Assembly (NCBI RefSeq): GCF_002240225.1
Contig: NZ_CP022584.1
Span: 2,577,501 to 2,641,500, forward strand
Source: Paenibacillus physcomitrellae
GTDB lineage: Bacteria > Bacillota > Bacilli > Paenibacillales > Paenibacillaceae
Direction of reading: 5' to 3'
Length of the DNA stretch: 64,000 nucleotides
This document shows, one piece after another, positions 10,503 to 17,774 of the stretch (positions are counted from its first letter, which is position 1; each line of letters opens with the position of its first letter). Made by a program: the position numbers and the translations under genes. The notes beneath the pieces were generated by a model. That model saw only the letters and a program-made list of their open reading frames with translations. It did not search any database and was not told where the DNA came from.

Positions 10503-10610
10503 TCATTCTTTAGTAGTGGCGGATTTTTCGTCATCGGATTGGCTGCTTCCCGACAGCAGAAGCAGGAATACGGCTGCAGCTACGCCCAGAAGACTTAGCA
10601 AACGTTTCAT
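10503..10610 (-). CDS. 35-residue exported peptide or lipoprotein remnant behind galU
   Basis: ATG at 10610 follows GGAGG with nine bases of spacing. The product, MKRLLSLLGVAAAVF then LLLLSGSSQSDDEKS and a short hydrophilic tail, looks like a signal sequence plus a few residues. The segment LLSGSS resembles a lipobox in which the cysteine is replaced by serine, one base change from TGC, and the coding region stops 16 residues later. It may be a truncated lipoprotein gene or a genuine small membrane peptide. It lies 77 bases after galU on the same strand. Confidence 0.5.
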   Translation of the reverse strand: MKRLLSLLGVAAAVFLLLLSGSSQSDDEKSATTKE

Positions 10611-10687
10611 GATCCATGGCCTCCAGCCTAACTTTGCCCCAATGGCGTTATAGGCTCTTCATTTTCAGTTTAATTATCTTTGAGTTC

Positions 10688-11566
10688 TCAAGCATACGTC
10701 TTGTTCAGAATATTCTGCATATACGCCAGCAGCTGCTCCCGCATCTCTTCCTGCTTCAGTGCATAATGGATGGTTGTTTCGATAAAGCCCAGCTTCTCAC
10801 CTACATCATGGCGTTCACCGTCGAAGTGGTAGGCCATGATGCTTTCTTTCTCGCCCAGACGGCCAATGGCGTCTGTCAGCTGGATTTCCCCGCCAACACC
10901 CTCCTGCTGGGCCTCCAGCTCGTCAAAAATTCCCGGCGTCAAAATATACCGCCCCATAATGGCAAGATTCGAAGGCGCCTGCTCGGGCGCCGGCTTCTCT
11001 ACCAAGCGTTTCGCCCGGTACACGCGGTCCTCCAGCAGATCGGCATCCACGATGCCGTAGCGGGACACCTGTTCATACGGCACCGGCTTGACGCCGACGA
11101 CCGAACGGCCGTAGCGCTCAAAGACGTTCATCATCTGCTTCAGACACGGCGTTCCTTCCGTTTCCACGATGTCATCGCCAAGCAGAACGGCGAACGGCTC
11201 GTCCCCGATAAATTTGCGCGCGCACCAGACGGCATGTCCAAGGCCGCGCGGTTCTTTTTGCCGGATGTAATGAATGTCGGCCATGTTGGAAGGCTTGCGG
11301 ACTTCCTCCAGCAGGTCCCATTTCCTCTTCTCCGATAAGTGATGCTCCAGTTCAAACGAATTGTCGAAATGGTCCTCGATGGAACGTTTGCCTTTCCCTG
11401 TGACGATAATAATATCCTCAATGCCTGAAGCGACCGCTTCTTCAATAATGTACTGGATGGTCGGTTTGTCGACGATCGGCAGCATTTCCTTCGGCATCGC
11501 CTTGGTGGCCGGCAGAAAGCGGGTTCCAAGGCCCGCGGCCGGAATGATAGCTTTTCTTATTTTCAT
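10688..11566 (-). CDS. galU: UTP--glucose-1-phosphate uridylyltransferase GalU
   Basis: GalU makes UDP-glucose for wall polymers, glycolipids and exopolysaccharide. The 292-residue product has the nucleotidyltransferase signature [21 protein letters not shown] near residue 10, the [12 protein letters not shown] uridine-binding block, LLGDDIV with the metal-binding Asp pair, and the VEKP motif. The ATG has GGGAGAA nine bases upstream. A reverse-strand neighbour group of dTDP-rhamnose genes lies about 1.7 kb upstream, so this is part of a loose surface-sugar cluster. Confidence 0.95.
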   Translation of the reverse strand: MKIRKAIIPAAGLGTRFLPATKAMPKEMLPIVDKPTIQYIIEEAVASGIEDIIIVTGKGKRSIEDHFDNSFELEHHLSEKRKWDLLEEVRKPSNMADIHYIRQKEPRGLGHAVWCARKFIGDEPFAVLLGDDIVETEGTPCLKQMMNVFERYGRSVVGVKPVPYEQVSRYGIVDADLLEDRVYRAKRLVEKPAPEQAPSNLAIMGRYILTPGIFDELEAQQEGVGGEIQLTDAIGRLGEKESIMAYHFDGERHDVGEKLGFIETTIHYALKQEEMREQLLAYMQNILNKTYA

Positions 11567-11736
11567 AGAATAGATTTCTCCCTTTTCCGATAGTCGGATT
11601 TAGTTGCGTTCTTCTATTCATATATATGCTGTTTATATATCATTTATTAATTATATCATAGCATTCAGCAGGTGCCGAATTGATAGAAAAGGGAGATTTA
11701 GGATATTTCCGGACTGAGAAATCGGGCTAAGCCAAG

Positions 11737-12492
11737 CTACATGCCGTTTATCGCAAACCACTGATCCTGCATCAACCAGCCGCGGCCGTTCCAGGTCCAG
11801 ACGCTGACCATATAACCGTAACGGTCGGCATGATAAAGGCCGCTTACGCCCTGAAAAGCCATTAACGAATATTGGCCGTCCCTGTCGGTGTCCACCGGAT
11901 ACAGTCCGCTTATCGGATCAACAAATCCTTCCACCGGTTTGATCAAGCTGCCGTCCGGCTTATAAATTTGATCCAAATAGTCCTTGCCCCGCCCGCTGAT
12001 ATCGATCGTAAAGGCCTGGCGAGTGTTCAGAGCCGTTACGCGGAGCTTGTAGCCCGGCAGGAAATCTACGCTGTATTTGAGCCGCTCGCTGAAATGCTCG
12101 GAATTAAACAGATGGCGGAACTTTCCGTTCTGATAATGGTACACATCATCATACGTGATAGCCCCCGATCCACCCGAATCAATCTGCACTAAAATGTCCT
12201 TATATCCGGAACCCGTGAAATCAGCCAGCAGAACCCGCGGGTTATAACCGGACGGTTCCGGCAGACGAATCACATGCTCGCGTCCACTTCCGCCTTCCCG
12301 AATGGTCAGCGTTATATTTTGTACATAAGGACTTCCTTCTGTCCGCGTCCCGGTCAGCAGGATTTTATCCGGAACCCCGTCTCCCGTCACCTCGCCGACC
12401 ACCTGATCAATCACCTCTCCAGCCGCTGCAACCGACCGCAAGTTACCGAACGTGTTGGCATAAGGATGGTTATCATTTGCCCTAAAAACCAT
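11737..12492 (-). CDS. VCBS/FG-GAP-like repeat protein of unknown function
   Basis: The 251-residue product has no signal peptide or membrane segment. It carries Asp-rich FG-GAP-like loops: GEVTGDGVPDKILL near residue 33, LLADFTGSGYKDILV near 88 and PVDTDRDGQYSLMAF near 197. Such loops usually bind calcium in beta-propeller blades. The C-terminal VSVWTWNGRGWLMQDQW is Trp-rich. A GAGAAGG site is eight bases before the ATG. I cannot assign a role; similar proteins are common hypotheticals in Bacilli. Confidence 0.75.
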   Translation of the reverse strand: MVFRANDNHPYANTFGNLRSVAAAGEVIDQVVGEVTGDGVPDKILLTGTRTEGSPYVQNITLTIREGGSGREHVIRLPEPSGYNPRVLLADFTGSGYKDILVQIDSGGSGAITYDDVYHYQNGKFRHLFNSEHFSERLKYSVDFLPGYKLRVTALNTRQAFTIDISGRGKDYLDQIYKPDGSLIKPVEGFVDPISGLYPVDTDRDGQYSLMAFQGVSGLYHADRYGYMVSVWTWNGRGWLMQDQWFAINGM

Positions 12493-12528
12493 TTCGAACC
12501 CCTTCTCTCCGCTGGGTTATGAACATTC

Positions 12529-12608
12529 TCCATAAACACAGGCTCCCATGAACGCAAATCCCCATAAACGTAAATTTCCACAAACGTAAATTTTCCACAA
12601 CGTGTAAA
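12529..12608. repeat. Degenerate 15-18 bp tandem repeat
   Basis: About five units share the pattern CCATAAACGTAAATT (e.g. CCCCATAAACGTAAATT, TCCACAAACGTAAATTTT). They fill much of the gap upstream of the gene at 11737-12492, in which no other gene is supported. Confidence 0.7.
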
Positions 12609-12717
12609 TCGTTCTCTGCTCCAGCATATGAGGCATAGGCTCGGCCGATTCCCGGATCGTTTCTCAAACAGTCTTCCTGGGTTTGCTCCAGCCCTTTTCC
12701 TTCCAAAAATAAGAAAA

Positions 12718-12760
12718 GACCGCTCCGACGCGGAACCTTCGTTCCGAATCTTGCGGTCTG
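12718..12760 (-). terminator. Terminator of the 61-residue gene
   Basis: AGACCGC and GCGGTCT enclose an inner hairpin, CGGAAC-CTTC-GTTCCG. On the minus strand TTTTCTTATTTTT follows. It lies 22 bases past the stop at 12782. Confidence 0.85.
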
Positions 12761-12781
12761 TATGGTATAGATATTAACCTC

Positions 12782-12967
12782 TTAGTGGTAAATAACCTGT
12801 TTGATCCGGGATTCTTCCAAAGAAGTTAAGCTGTGCGGCGGCTGCGGTGTGTGCAAAAGGCGTTCTGTGCCGAACTCGATCTTCCGGTACTCCTCATCTC
12901 CTGCGGCCTTCATTTCTCCACGGACTCCGGTTACGAAATTTTTGATTTCTTTAATAGCTGCCAGCAT
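12782..12967 (-). CDS. Small cytoplasmic protein of unknown function
   Basis: This 61-residue frame is supported by a near-consensus AAGGAGGA site about nine bases before its ATG, an extended -10 promoter upstream and a strong terminator directly behind it. The N-terminal half is an amphipathic helix (MLAAIKEIKNFV), the rest charged with a TPQPPHSL turn. It is not recognised. The complete single-gene transcription unit argues that it is a real gene. Confidence 0.65.
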   Translation of the reverse strand: MLAAIKEIKNFVTGVRGEMKAAGDEEYRKIEFGTERLLHTPQPPHSLTSLEESRIKQVIYH

Positions 12968-13028
12968 GGCGTTTCATCCTCCTTGGATGACGATCAATGA
13001 ATTTTGCAACCATTTTGGTTACGCTTAC

Positions 13029-13034
13029 ATTATA
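13029..13034 (-). promoter_or_regulatory. Extended -10 promoter of the 61-residue gene
   Basis: On the minus strand TGTTATAAT gives a perfect -10 with a TG extension, about 60 bases before the ATG at 12967. The -35 region (TTCCAA at 17 bases) is weak, as is common with extended -10 promoters. The rest of 13035-13153 holds nothing I can support. Confidence 0.6.
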
Positions 13035-13153
13035 ACATGTTCAGTCCGTATTTGGAAGAGATGTCCACGTCAAATGCACATTAAATTTTCGTGGAAATCG
13101 CGTTAAAACAATGATATAAGTTGACATATGCGGGATGTAGTGCGTCTATAAAA

Positions 13154-13184
13154 GAAGTATGTCTCCCTGCAAGAGACATCCTTC
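13154..13184 (-). terminator. Terminator of the rfbC-rfbB-rfbD operon
   Basis: GAAGTATGTCTC pairs with GAGACATCCTTC apart from one mismatch. On the minus strand TTTTATAG follows. It lies 65 bases past the rfbD stop. Confidence 0.75.
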
Positions 13185-13248
13185 TGAACGATCATGGAGT
13201 CGATTTTTTTAGCTATATTTCATTAATCGGAAGATGATTTTCTATGAG

Positions 13249-14112
13249 TTAGAATTCCATTCCTTGCAAAAAAGCTCTCAGCCCCTCCCGCCAATGTCGG
13301 ATATCCTGGAATCCATTCGTTCGGATCGACAAATGTTCGAGCACTGAATTGCCCGGGCGCGGGGCGGGACGCGGAAATTGCCCGGTTGTGCATGGCTCCA
13401 GCCGGGCTGTAAAGGTTAATCCTGCAACCTCCGCCGCATCCTCAAAAATAGCCTTTGTAAACTCATACCAGGTGCAGGAACCGCTGCCTGAAGCATGATA
13501 GATGCCGTATTTCTCCGTTTGCGACAGTTCCACTAGAAAATGAGCGAGATCCACCGTATAGGTGGGTGAACCCTTTTGGTCGTTGACGACCTGAAGGAAC
13601 GGTTTTTCCTGGCCAAGCCGGAGCATGGTTTTAACGAAATTGCTGCCATGCAAACCATATACCCATGAAGTCCGTACGATAAAATAACGGGAAGACAAGC
13701 TCTGAACCATTATTTCACCGGCTCGTTTCGATTTGCCATAAACTGACTGGGGATTGGTATTATCGTATTCCTGATAAGGCAGCTCCGAATAACCGTCGAA
13801 TACGTAATCGGTGCTGATATAAATCATTTTGGCTCCGCTCTTCTCGGCCGCTGCCGTCACATTTCGGGTGCCCGCCGTATTAACAAGATGGGCACCGTCC
13901 ACATCCTTTTCCGCCTCATCAACTGCCGTATAAGCGGCACAGTGAATAACTACATCTGGAGCAAACTTTTCGATCACCTTAAGGCACTGTTCCTGGTTCG
14001 TGATATCCATCTCCGAGCGGGCAGTCCCTAAAACAATATGTCCGGCGGCTTCGAAGGTCTTAACTACATCGCGGCCTAATTGGCCGCCGGCTCCCGTGAT
14101 CAGCACCTTCAT
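13249..14112 (-). CDS. rfbD: dTDP-4-dehydrorhamnose reductase RfbD
   Basis: RfbD makes the last reduction to dTDP-L-rhamnose with NAD(P)H. The 287-residue short-chain reductase has the nucleotide loop GAGGQLGRD at about 7-15, the ISTDYVFDG strand near 103, and the YGKSKRAGE catalytic Tyr-Lys block near 128. Its ATG overlaps the rfbB stop by four bases, so it should be translationally coupled. Length is normal for the family. Confidence 0.95.
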   Translation of the reverse strand: MKVLITGAGGQLGRDVVKTFEAAGHIVLGTARSEMDITNQEQCLKVIEKFAPDVVIHCAAYTAVDEAEKDVDGAHLVNTAGTRNVTAAAEKSGAKMIYISTDYVFDGYSELPYQEYDNTNPQSVYGKSKRAGEIMVQSLSSRYFIVRTSWVYGLHGSNFVKTMLRLGQEKPFLQVVNDQKGSPTYTVDLAHFLVELSQTEKYGIYHASGSGSCTWYEFTKAIFEDAAEVAGLTFTARLEPCTTGQFPRPAPRPGNSVLEHLSIRTNGFQDIRHWREGLRAFLQGMEF

Positions 14113-15131
14113 GACCGATCACCAAAGCGGGCACCATACTGCTTCTTATAATACTCCTGATAAACACCGGACTGAATGCGGCTCCACCACTCCTGATGCT
14201 CCAGATACCAGCGAATCGTCTCTTTAATGCCGCTCTCAAAATTATGTTTTGGCGTCCAGCCGAGTTCGCTTGTCAGCTTAGTTGGATCAATCCCGTATCT
14301 CCGGTCATGGCCCGGACGATCTTGTACAAATGTAATTAACGATTCGGGTTTGCCCAGCTCGGCCAAAATGGTCTTGACGATTTGAAGGTTTGTGCGCTCA
14401 TTGCTGCCACCGATGTTATAGACTTCACCGCTTGCCCCCTGATGAATAACCAGATCAATGGCGCTGCAGTGATCCTCAACATACAGCCAGTCACGGATAT
14501 TTAGTCCGTCTCCGTAGACCGGAAGCGGCTGATCATTTACCGCTCGTGAAATCATCAGCGGGATTAATTTCTCCGGAAATTGATAAGGGCCATAGTTATT
14601 CGAGCATCGCGTGATATTGACCGGCAAACCAAATGTTTCATGATAAGCCCGCACCAATAGATCACCTCCAGCTTTGGAGGCAGAATAAGGGCTGTTCGGA
14701 GCCAGCGGTGTTTCTTCCGTAAAAAAACCAGTCAGGCCAAGAGTTCCATAAACTTCGTCTGTAGAGACCTGCACAAATTTCGTAATACCGTATTTCTTGG
14801 CGGTATCGAGCAGAACTTGCGTGCCGAGGACATTAGTTTTCACAAAAATCGCCGGATCGAGAATACTCCGGTCCACATGCGATTCAGCCGCAAAGTTGAC
14901 AACGACGTCAATCCCCTGCTGAAACAACACATCCATGGCCGCCTTATCCTGAATATCCGCCTTCACGAAGGTGTAATTTGGGCTTGATTCAATGGATTTC
15001 AAATTCTCTAAATTGCCCGCATAAGTCAAAGCATCCACGTTTATAATTTCATATTCCGGATGTTCTTTCAGCATATAATGCACAAAATTGCTGCCTATAA
15101 ACCCGGCTCCGCCGGTGACAAGCAGTTTCAT
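14109..15131 (-). CDS. rfbB: dTDP-glucose 4,6-dehydratase RfbB
   Basis: RfbB converts dTDP-glucose to dTDP-4-keto-6-deoxyglucose. The 340-residue extended short-chain dehydrogenase shows GGAGFIGSNFV at about 7-17, the FAAESHVDRSI block near 80, the STDEVYG strand, and the YSASKAGGD catalytic Tyr/Lys motif near 150. It is the middle gene of rfbC-rfbB-rfbD, 31 bases behind rfbC and overlapping rfbD. Confidence 0.96.
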   Translation of the reverse strand: MKLLVTGGAGFIGSNFVHYMLKEHPEYEIINVDALTYAGNLENLKSIESSPNYTFVKADIQDKAAMDVLFQQGIDVVVNFAAESHVDRSILDPAIFVKTNVLGTQVLLDTAKKYGITKFVQVSTDEVYGTLGLTGFFTEETPLAPNSPYSASKAGGDLLVRAYHETFGLPVNITRCSNNYGPYQFPEKLIPLMISRAVNDQPLPVYGDGLNIRDWLYVEDHCSAIDLVIHQGASGEVYNIGGSNERTNLQIVKTILAELGKPESLITFVQDRPGHDRRYGIDPTKLTSELGWTPKHNFESGIKETIRWYLEHQEWWSRIQSGVYQEYYKKQYGARFGDRS

Positions 15132-15162
15132 GAAAGGGCCCTCCCAACCTGCATTTCATCCG

Positions 15163-15711
15163 TTAATCAAAATTCAACTCCGCATCCTGCAGCAGCGGAT
15201 GGCTCTGGTCCTTATCCGACAATACCGGATTGGAGACCGGCCAATCAATACCTAGTGCGGGGTCATTCCATAATATGCCGCGGTCGTTCTCAGGGGAATA
15301 ATATTCGTCCACTTTATATATGACTTGGGTATTCGGTACAAGCGTACAAAAACCATGAGCAAACCCTTTCGGCACCAGCAGCTGACGCTGATTATATTCG
15401 CTTAAAATAACCCCCTGCCATTGCCCGAATGTCGGCGAACTCCGGCGAACGTCCACAATTACATCATACACCGCTCCCGCGACTACACGAACCAGTTTCG
15501 TTTGCGCTTTTGGGTTCAGCTGATAATGCAAACCGCGAAGCACGCCCGGCTGGGCGGATAGAGACTGATTGTCCTGAACAAAATGATGGTTTATACCTTT
15601 ATTTTGTACAACTTGTTCATTATAGCTTTCCATAAAAAAACCGCGGCTGTCCCCGTAAACCACCGGTTCCAGCAAAGCCGCCCCATCCATCTTCAAAGGA
15701 GTTACTTTCAT
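15163..15711 (-). CDS. rfbC: dTDP-4-dehydrorhamnose 3,5-epimerase RfbC
   Basis: RfbC is a cupin-fold epimerase acting between RfbB and RfbD. The 182 residues show the family blocks DSRGFFMESYNE, NQSLSAQPGVLRGLHYQ (with the catalytic His of LHYQ), VYDVIVDVRRSSPTFG and LVPKGFAHGF. The frame is open to an ATG at 15777, but GGGGAG seven bases before the ATG at 15711 and the usual N-terminus MKVTPLKMDGA make 15711 the start. It heads the three-gene group; rfbA is not in this window. Confidence 0.94.
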   Translation of the reverse strand: MKVTPLKMDGAALLEPVVYGDSRGFFMESYNEQVVQNKGINHHFVQDNQSLSAQPGVLRGLHYQLNPKAQTKLVRVVAGAVYDVIVDVRRSSPTFGQWQGVILSEYNQRQLLVPKGFAHGFCTLVPNTQVIYKVDEYYSPENDRGILWNDPALGIDWPVSNPVLSDKDQSHPLLQDAELNFD

Positions 15712-15858
15712 CCCTCGACTCCCCTTCACTTCAAGTTTCAATTTGCCAAATTCCTCGAAGAAAGTGCTATCAAACATTTATATGCCGTAAAGGACGGAAT
15801 TGCTTGGGGGGGAATGCGGGTTTATGGAAGGGAAAAAAGTTAGCTATCAAATATAAAA

Positions 15859-15901
15859 AATAAAGCCGTCACCAGGGGTTCCCCTTAGTAATCGGCTTTA
15901 T
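15859..15901 (-). terminator. Terminator behind the exported peptide gene
   Basis: ATAAAGCCG and CGGCTTTAT enclose an inner GGGG-TT-CCCC hairpin. On the minus strand TTATTTTTTATA follows. It lies about 80 bases after the stop at 15980, so it closes the receptor-peptide transcript. Confidence 0.85.
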
Positions 15902-15979
15902 GTCTTCTTAATTTTAAGCAGTAGTTTATAGGTAGTTAATTAAGGAACTGTTAAAGCTTGTCCCAGTCATGTTAGTTAA

Positions 15980-16141
15980 TCACCATTTTCCACCTTCACC
16001 TGTACTGAACGCTGCAACTATTCCGGTATGAGGTTTCGATAGAGAGTCAGAATCTGCTAACGACTTAGTCGGAGTAAAAATTACGGCAAGACTTAAAACA
16101 AAGGTAAGACTAGCTAATACGGCCAATGACTTCTTTTTCAT
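15980..16141 (-). CDS. Candidate Alo/Phr-like signalling pro-peptide
   Basis: The 53-residue product starts MKKKSLAVLA, has a hydrophobic core to about residue 22, and a plausible signal peptidase site after SLA at 29. The remaining 24 residues are hydrophilic and end in AAFSTGEGGKW. The ATG lies 32 bases inside the end of the receptor gene, with GGAGG 12 bases upstream, so the two should be co-expressed. This is the layout of RRNPP receptor-propeptide pairs. From memory, the mature peptide of the Paenibacillus polymyxa AloP13 system is SHGRGG; STGEGG at residues 46-51 here has the same S-x-G-x-G-G form. That match is suggestive, and processing is inferred, not shown. The frame also extends upstream to 16219, but without a better ribosome site. 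Confidence 0.75.
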   Translation of the reverse strand: MKKKSLAVLASLTFVLSLAVIFTPTKSLADSDSLSKPHTGIVAAFSTGEGGKW

Positions 16142-17504
16142 CGTTATTCTGCGCCTCCAATATAATTTTTTGATATTCAGATTGCTGATCCGCTTTAGCA
16201 AAATGTCGAAACCGTTCAAATAAACCTACACAGCGGATGATGCAACCTTCTTGATTAATTCTAACAGAATATGCCAAACTTTTGATTATCCAGTTTATCC
16301 CAACATCAAATTTTTGTTGATTTAGATAATAACATGCTAGATCAGCGAGGAAATGGGCGAATTTTGTATTCATGACCTGATGATTATAATTATTATTTGG
16401 TCCTTGATGGAAGACCTTCAATATATAACCCTGATATTCTTTCAATAGTTTATCAACATTTAAATGATGTCTGATAGAGGCCTGTAAAACAGAAAACAGA
16501 CCATTTAGGAGTTCATCTTCACATGTTGTAATATAGGCTATATATTTAAGTAAGGCCTTGGCGTCGCCAGCCATTAATTTATACAAATGAACGTTAGCTT
16601 CCGCCCACTCCTGAAATTTTTTAATAGCAGGCAGGCTTTCTAAATCACCCTCCAATACCCAATCTGGATTGTTATAAAGAGTTGTATAATACAAGGCCTT
16701 GTCGAATTGACCGTACTCCTTACAAACGGTCCCTCGCATGAGGTAAGAATATAAAGCATAACCAACGAGAGGCATTAAAGGTTCCCGGTTAGAAGAAGAC
16801 TGCATCTTCACCTTTCCCCTTTTGTGCTTCAAGTCATACAAAATTCGGCTCTTGCTGCCCAGCTTCTCGGCAAGCTCGTCCACTTTATCGTATCTCTGCA
16901 GTGAAGCATAGATATCGATCAAATCCTTCAAAGCGTCAAGCTGTTCGGTCTCATCTAATCGGTCCACATAAAGCTCAAATCTCGAAGCTGCCTGTGCATT
17001 TACTTCCTGGTTATCACCTAATGTGATTTTGAACAGTCGGTAATGGCAAACAGCCAGCCTTTCAGAATGCTGATATTTCTCACTATCTGCAACGGTCTGA
17101 TACAAAATAGCAGCGGCCTCCCATTTATTCTCCCGGTACCAATGTTCGGCCATTTCAAATAATGGTCCGGCATAAGACAAATTATCCATTACTCTGCGGG
17201 CAGCCTGCTGCATCAATAGTAGCTTGTCCAGTTCGGCACATCGCTCAAAAAAAGGACCGATTCTTCGCCAATCCAAACTGGAAGCTGCAAGATATTCCTC
17301 CAAAAACATTTCGTAATATGTCCCTTCAGGTAACCCCATCACTTCTGTTATTCGATCAAGTTGAGTCACCGAGATAGAACGATGTCCATTTAGAATATTG
17401 CTGACGGTCCCTGCGTTTATGCCGATCCGTTCTGCAAAACGGGTTACTGTGAGACCCTCCTGTTTGATATAAAGCTCCATTTCAGTTTGAATTGTAGCTG
17501 CCAC
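16110..17504 (-). CDS. HTH-TPR peptide receptor, RRNPP/AimR-like (Alo-type)
   Basis: The 464-residue product begins with an XRE-type helix-turn-helix at about 14-60 (TVTRFAERIGINAGTVSNIL then SISVTQLDRI). About 400 helical residues of TPR-like pairs follow, e.g. EMAEHWYRENKWEAAAILYQ, LKDLIDIYASLQRYDKV and CYYLNQQKFDVGINWI. This is the architecture of PlcR, Rgg and AimR-type receptors that bind imported short peptides. The start is GTG with GGAGGTGA eight bases upstream, behind a good SigA promoter. The exported peptide gene overlaps its 3' end. I infer that peptide binding changes its DNA binding; the targets are unknown. It differs from Rap proteins in having a DNA-binding domain. Confidence 0.8.
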   Translation of the reverse strand: MAATIQTEMELYIKQEGLTVTRFAERIGINAGTVSNILNGHRSISVTQLDRITEVMGLPEGTYYEMFLEEYLAASSLDWRRIGPFFERCAELDKLLLMQQAARRVMDNLSYAGPLFEMAEHWYRENKWEAAAILYQTVADSEKYQHSERLAVCHYRLFKITLGDNQEVNAQAASRFELYVDRLDETEQLDALKDLIDIYASLQRYDKVDELAEKLGSKSRILYDLKHKRGKVKMQSSSNREPLMPLVGYALYSYLMRGTVCKEYGQFDKALYYTTLYNNPDWVLEGDLESLPAIKKFQEWAEANVHLYKLMAGDAKALLKYIAYITTCEDELLNGLFSVLQASIRHHLNVDKLLKEYQGYILKVFHQGPNNNYNHQVMNTKFAHFLADLACYYLNQQKFDVGINWIIKSLAYSVRINQEGCIIRCVGLFERFRHFAKADQQSEYQKIILEAQNNDEKEVIGRIS

Positions 17505-17551
17505 TTATTGTATCACCTCCCAAATAACAAAAAATTACATTCATTAACTTA

Positions 17552-17580
17552 ATATTATTCCAATATATTACAACGGTCAA
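17552..17580 (-). promoter_or_regulatory. SigA promoter of the receptor-peptide pair
   Basis: On the minus strand TTGACC (17575-17580) and TAATAT (17552-17557) are 17 bases apart, about 50 bases before the GTG start. An imperfect palindrome around AATT-GTG-AATT overlaps the upstream side of the -35 and could be an operator. Confidence 0.65.
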
Positions 17581-17662
17581 TTGTGAATTCGACGTCATAT
17601 ATGTTTTCGCTGTCATTCTCTCAGAAAAAATAGCGAGAAAAAGTGAATAATGAAGCTTTCAG

Positions 17663-17707
17663 AAAAAAAGAGCCTTCCATTCCCAAAAAGGAACAAAAGA
17701 CTCTTTT
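17663..17707 (-). terminator. Terminator behind the U32 gene
   Basis: AAAAAAAGAG(C)CTT pairs with AAG(A)CTCTTTT. On the minus strand a run of seven T follows. It lies 68 bases past the stop of the U32 family gene. Confidence 0.7.
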
Positions 17708-17774
17708 GTCTATCATAAGCTTCGTTAATTTTCCGTTTATCCCGTCATAACTTGCTGAATTTCCCCGGAAATAA

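Noticed and set aside
12482..12706. 74-codon minus-strand ORF over the repeat upstream of the VCBS-like gene
   Set aside because: Much of it is translation of the tandem repeat and it overlaps the supported start at 12492.
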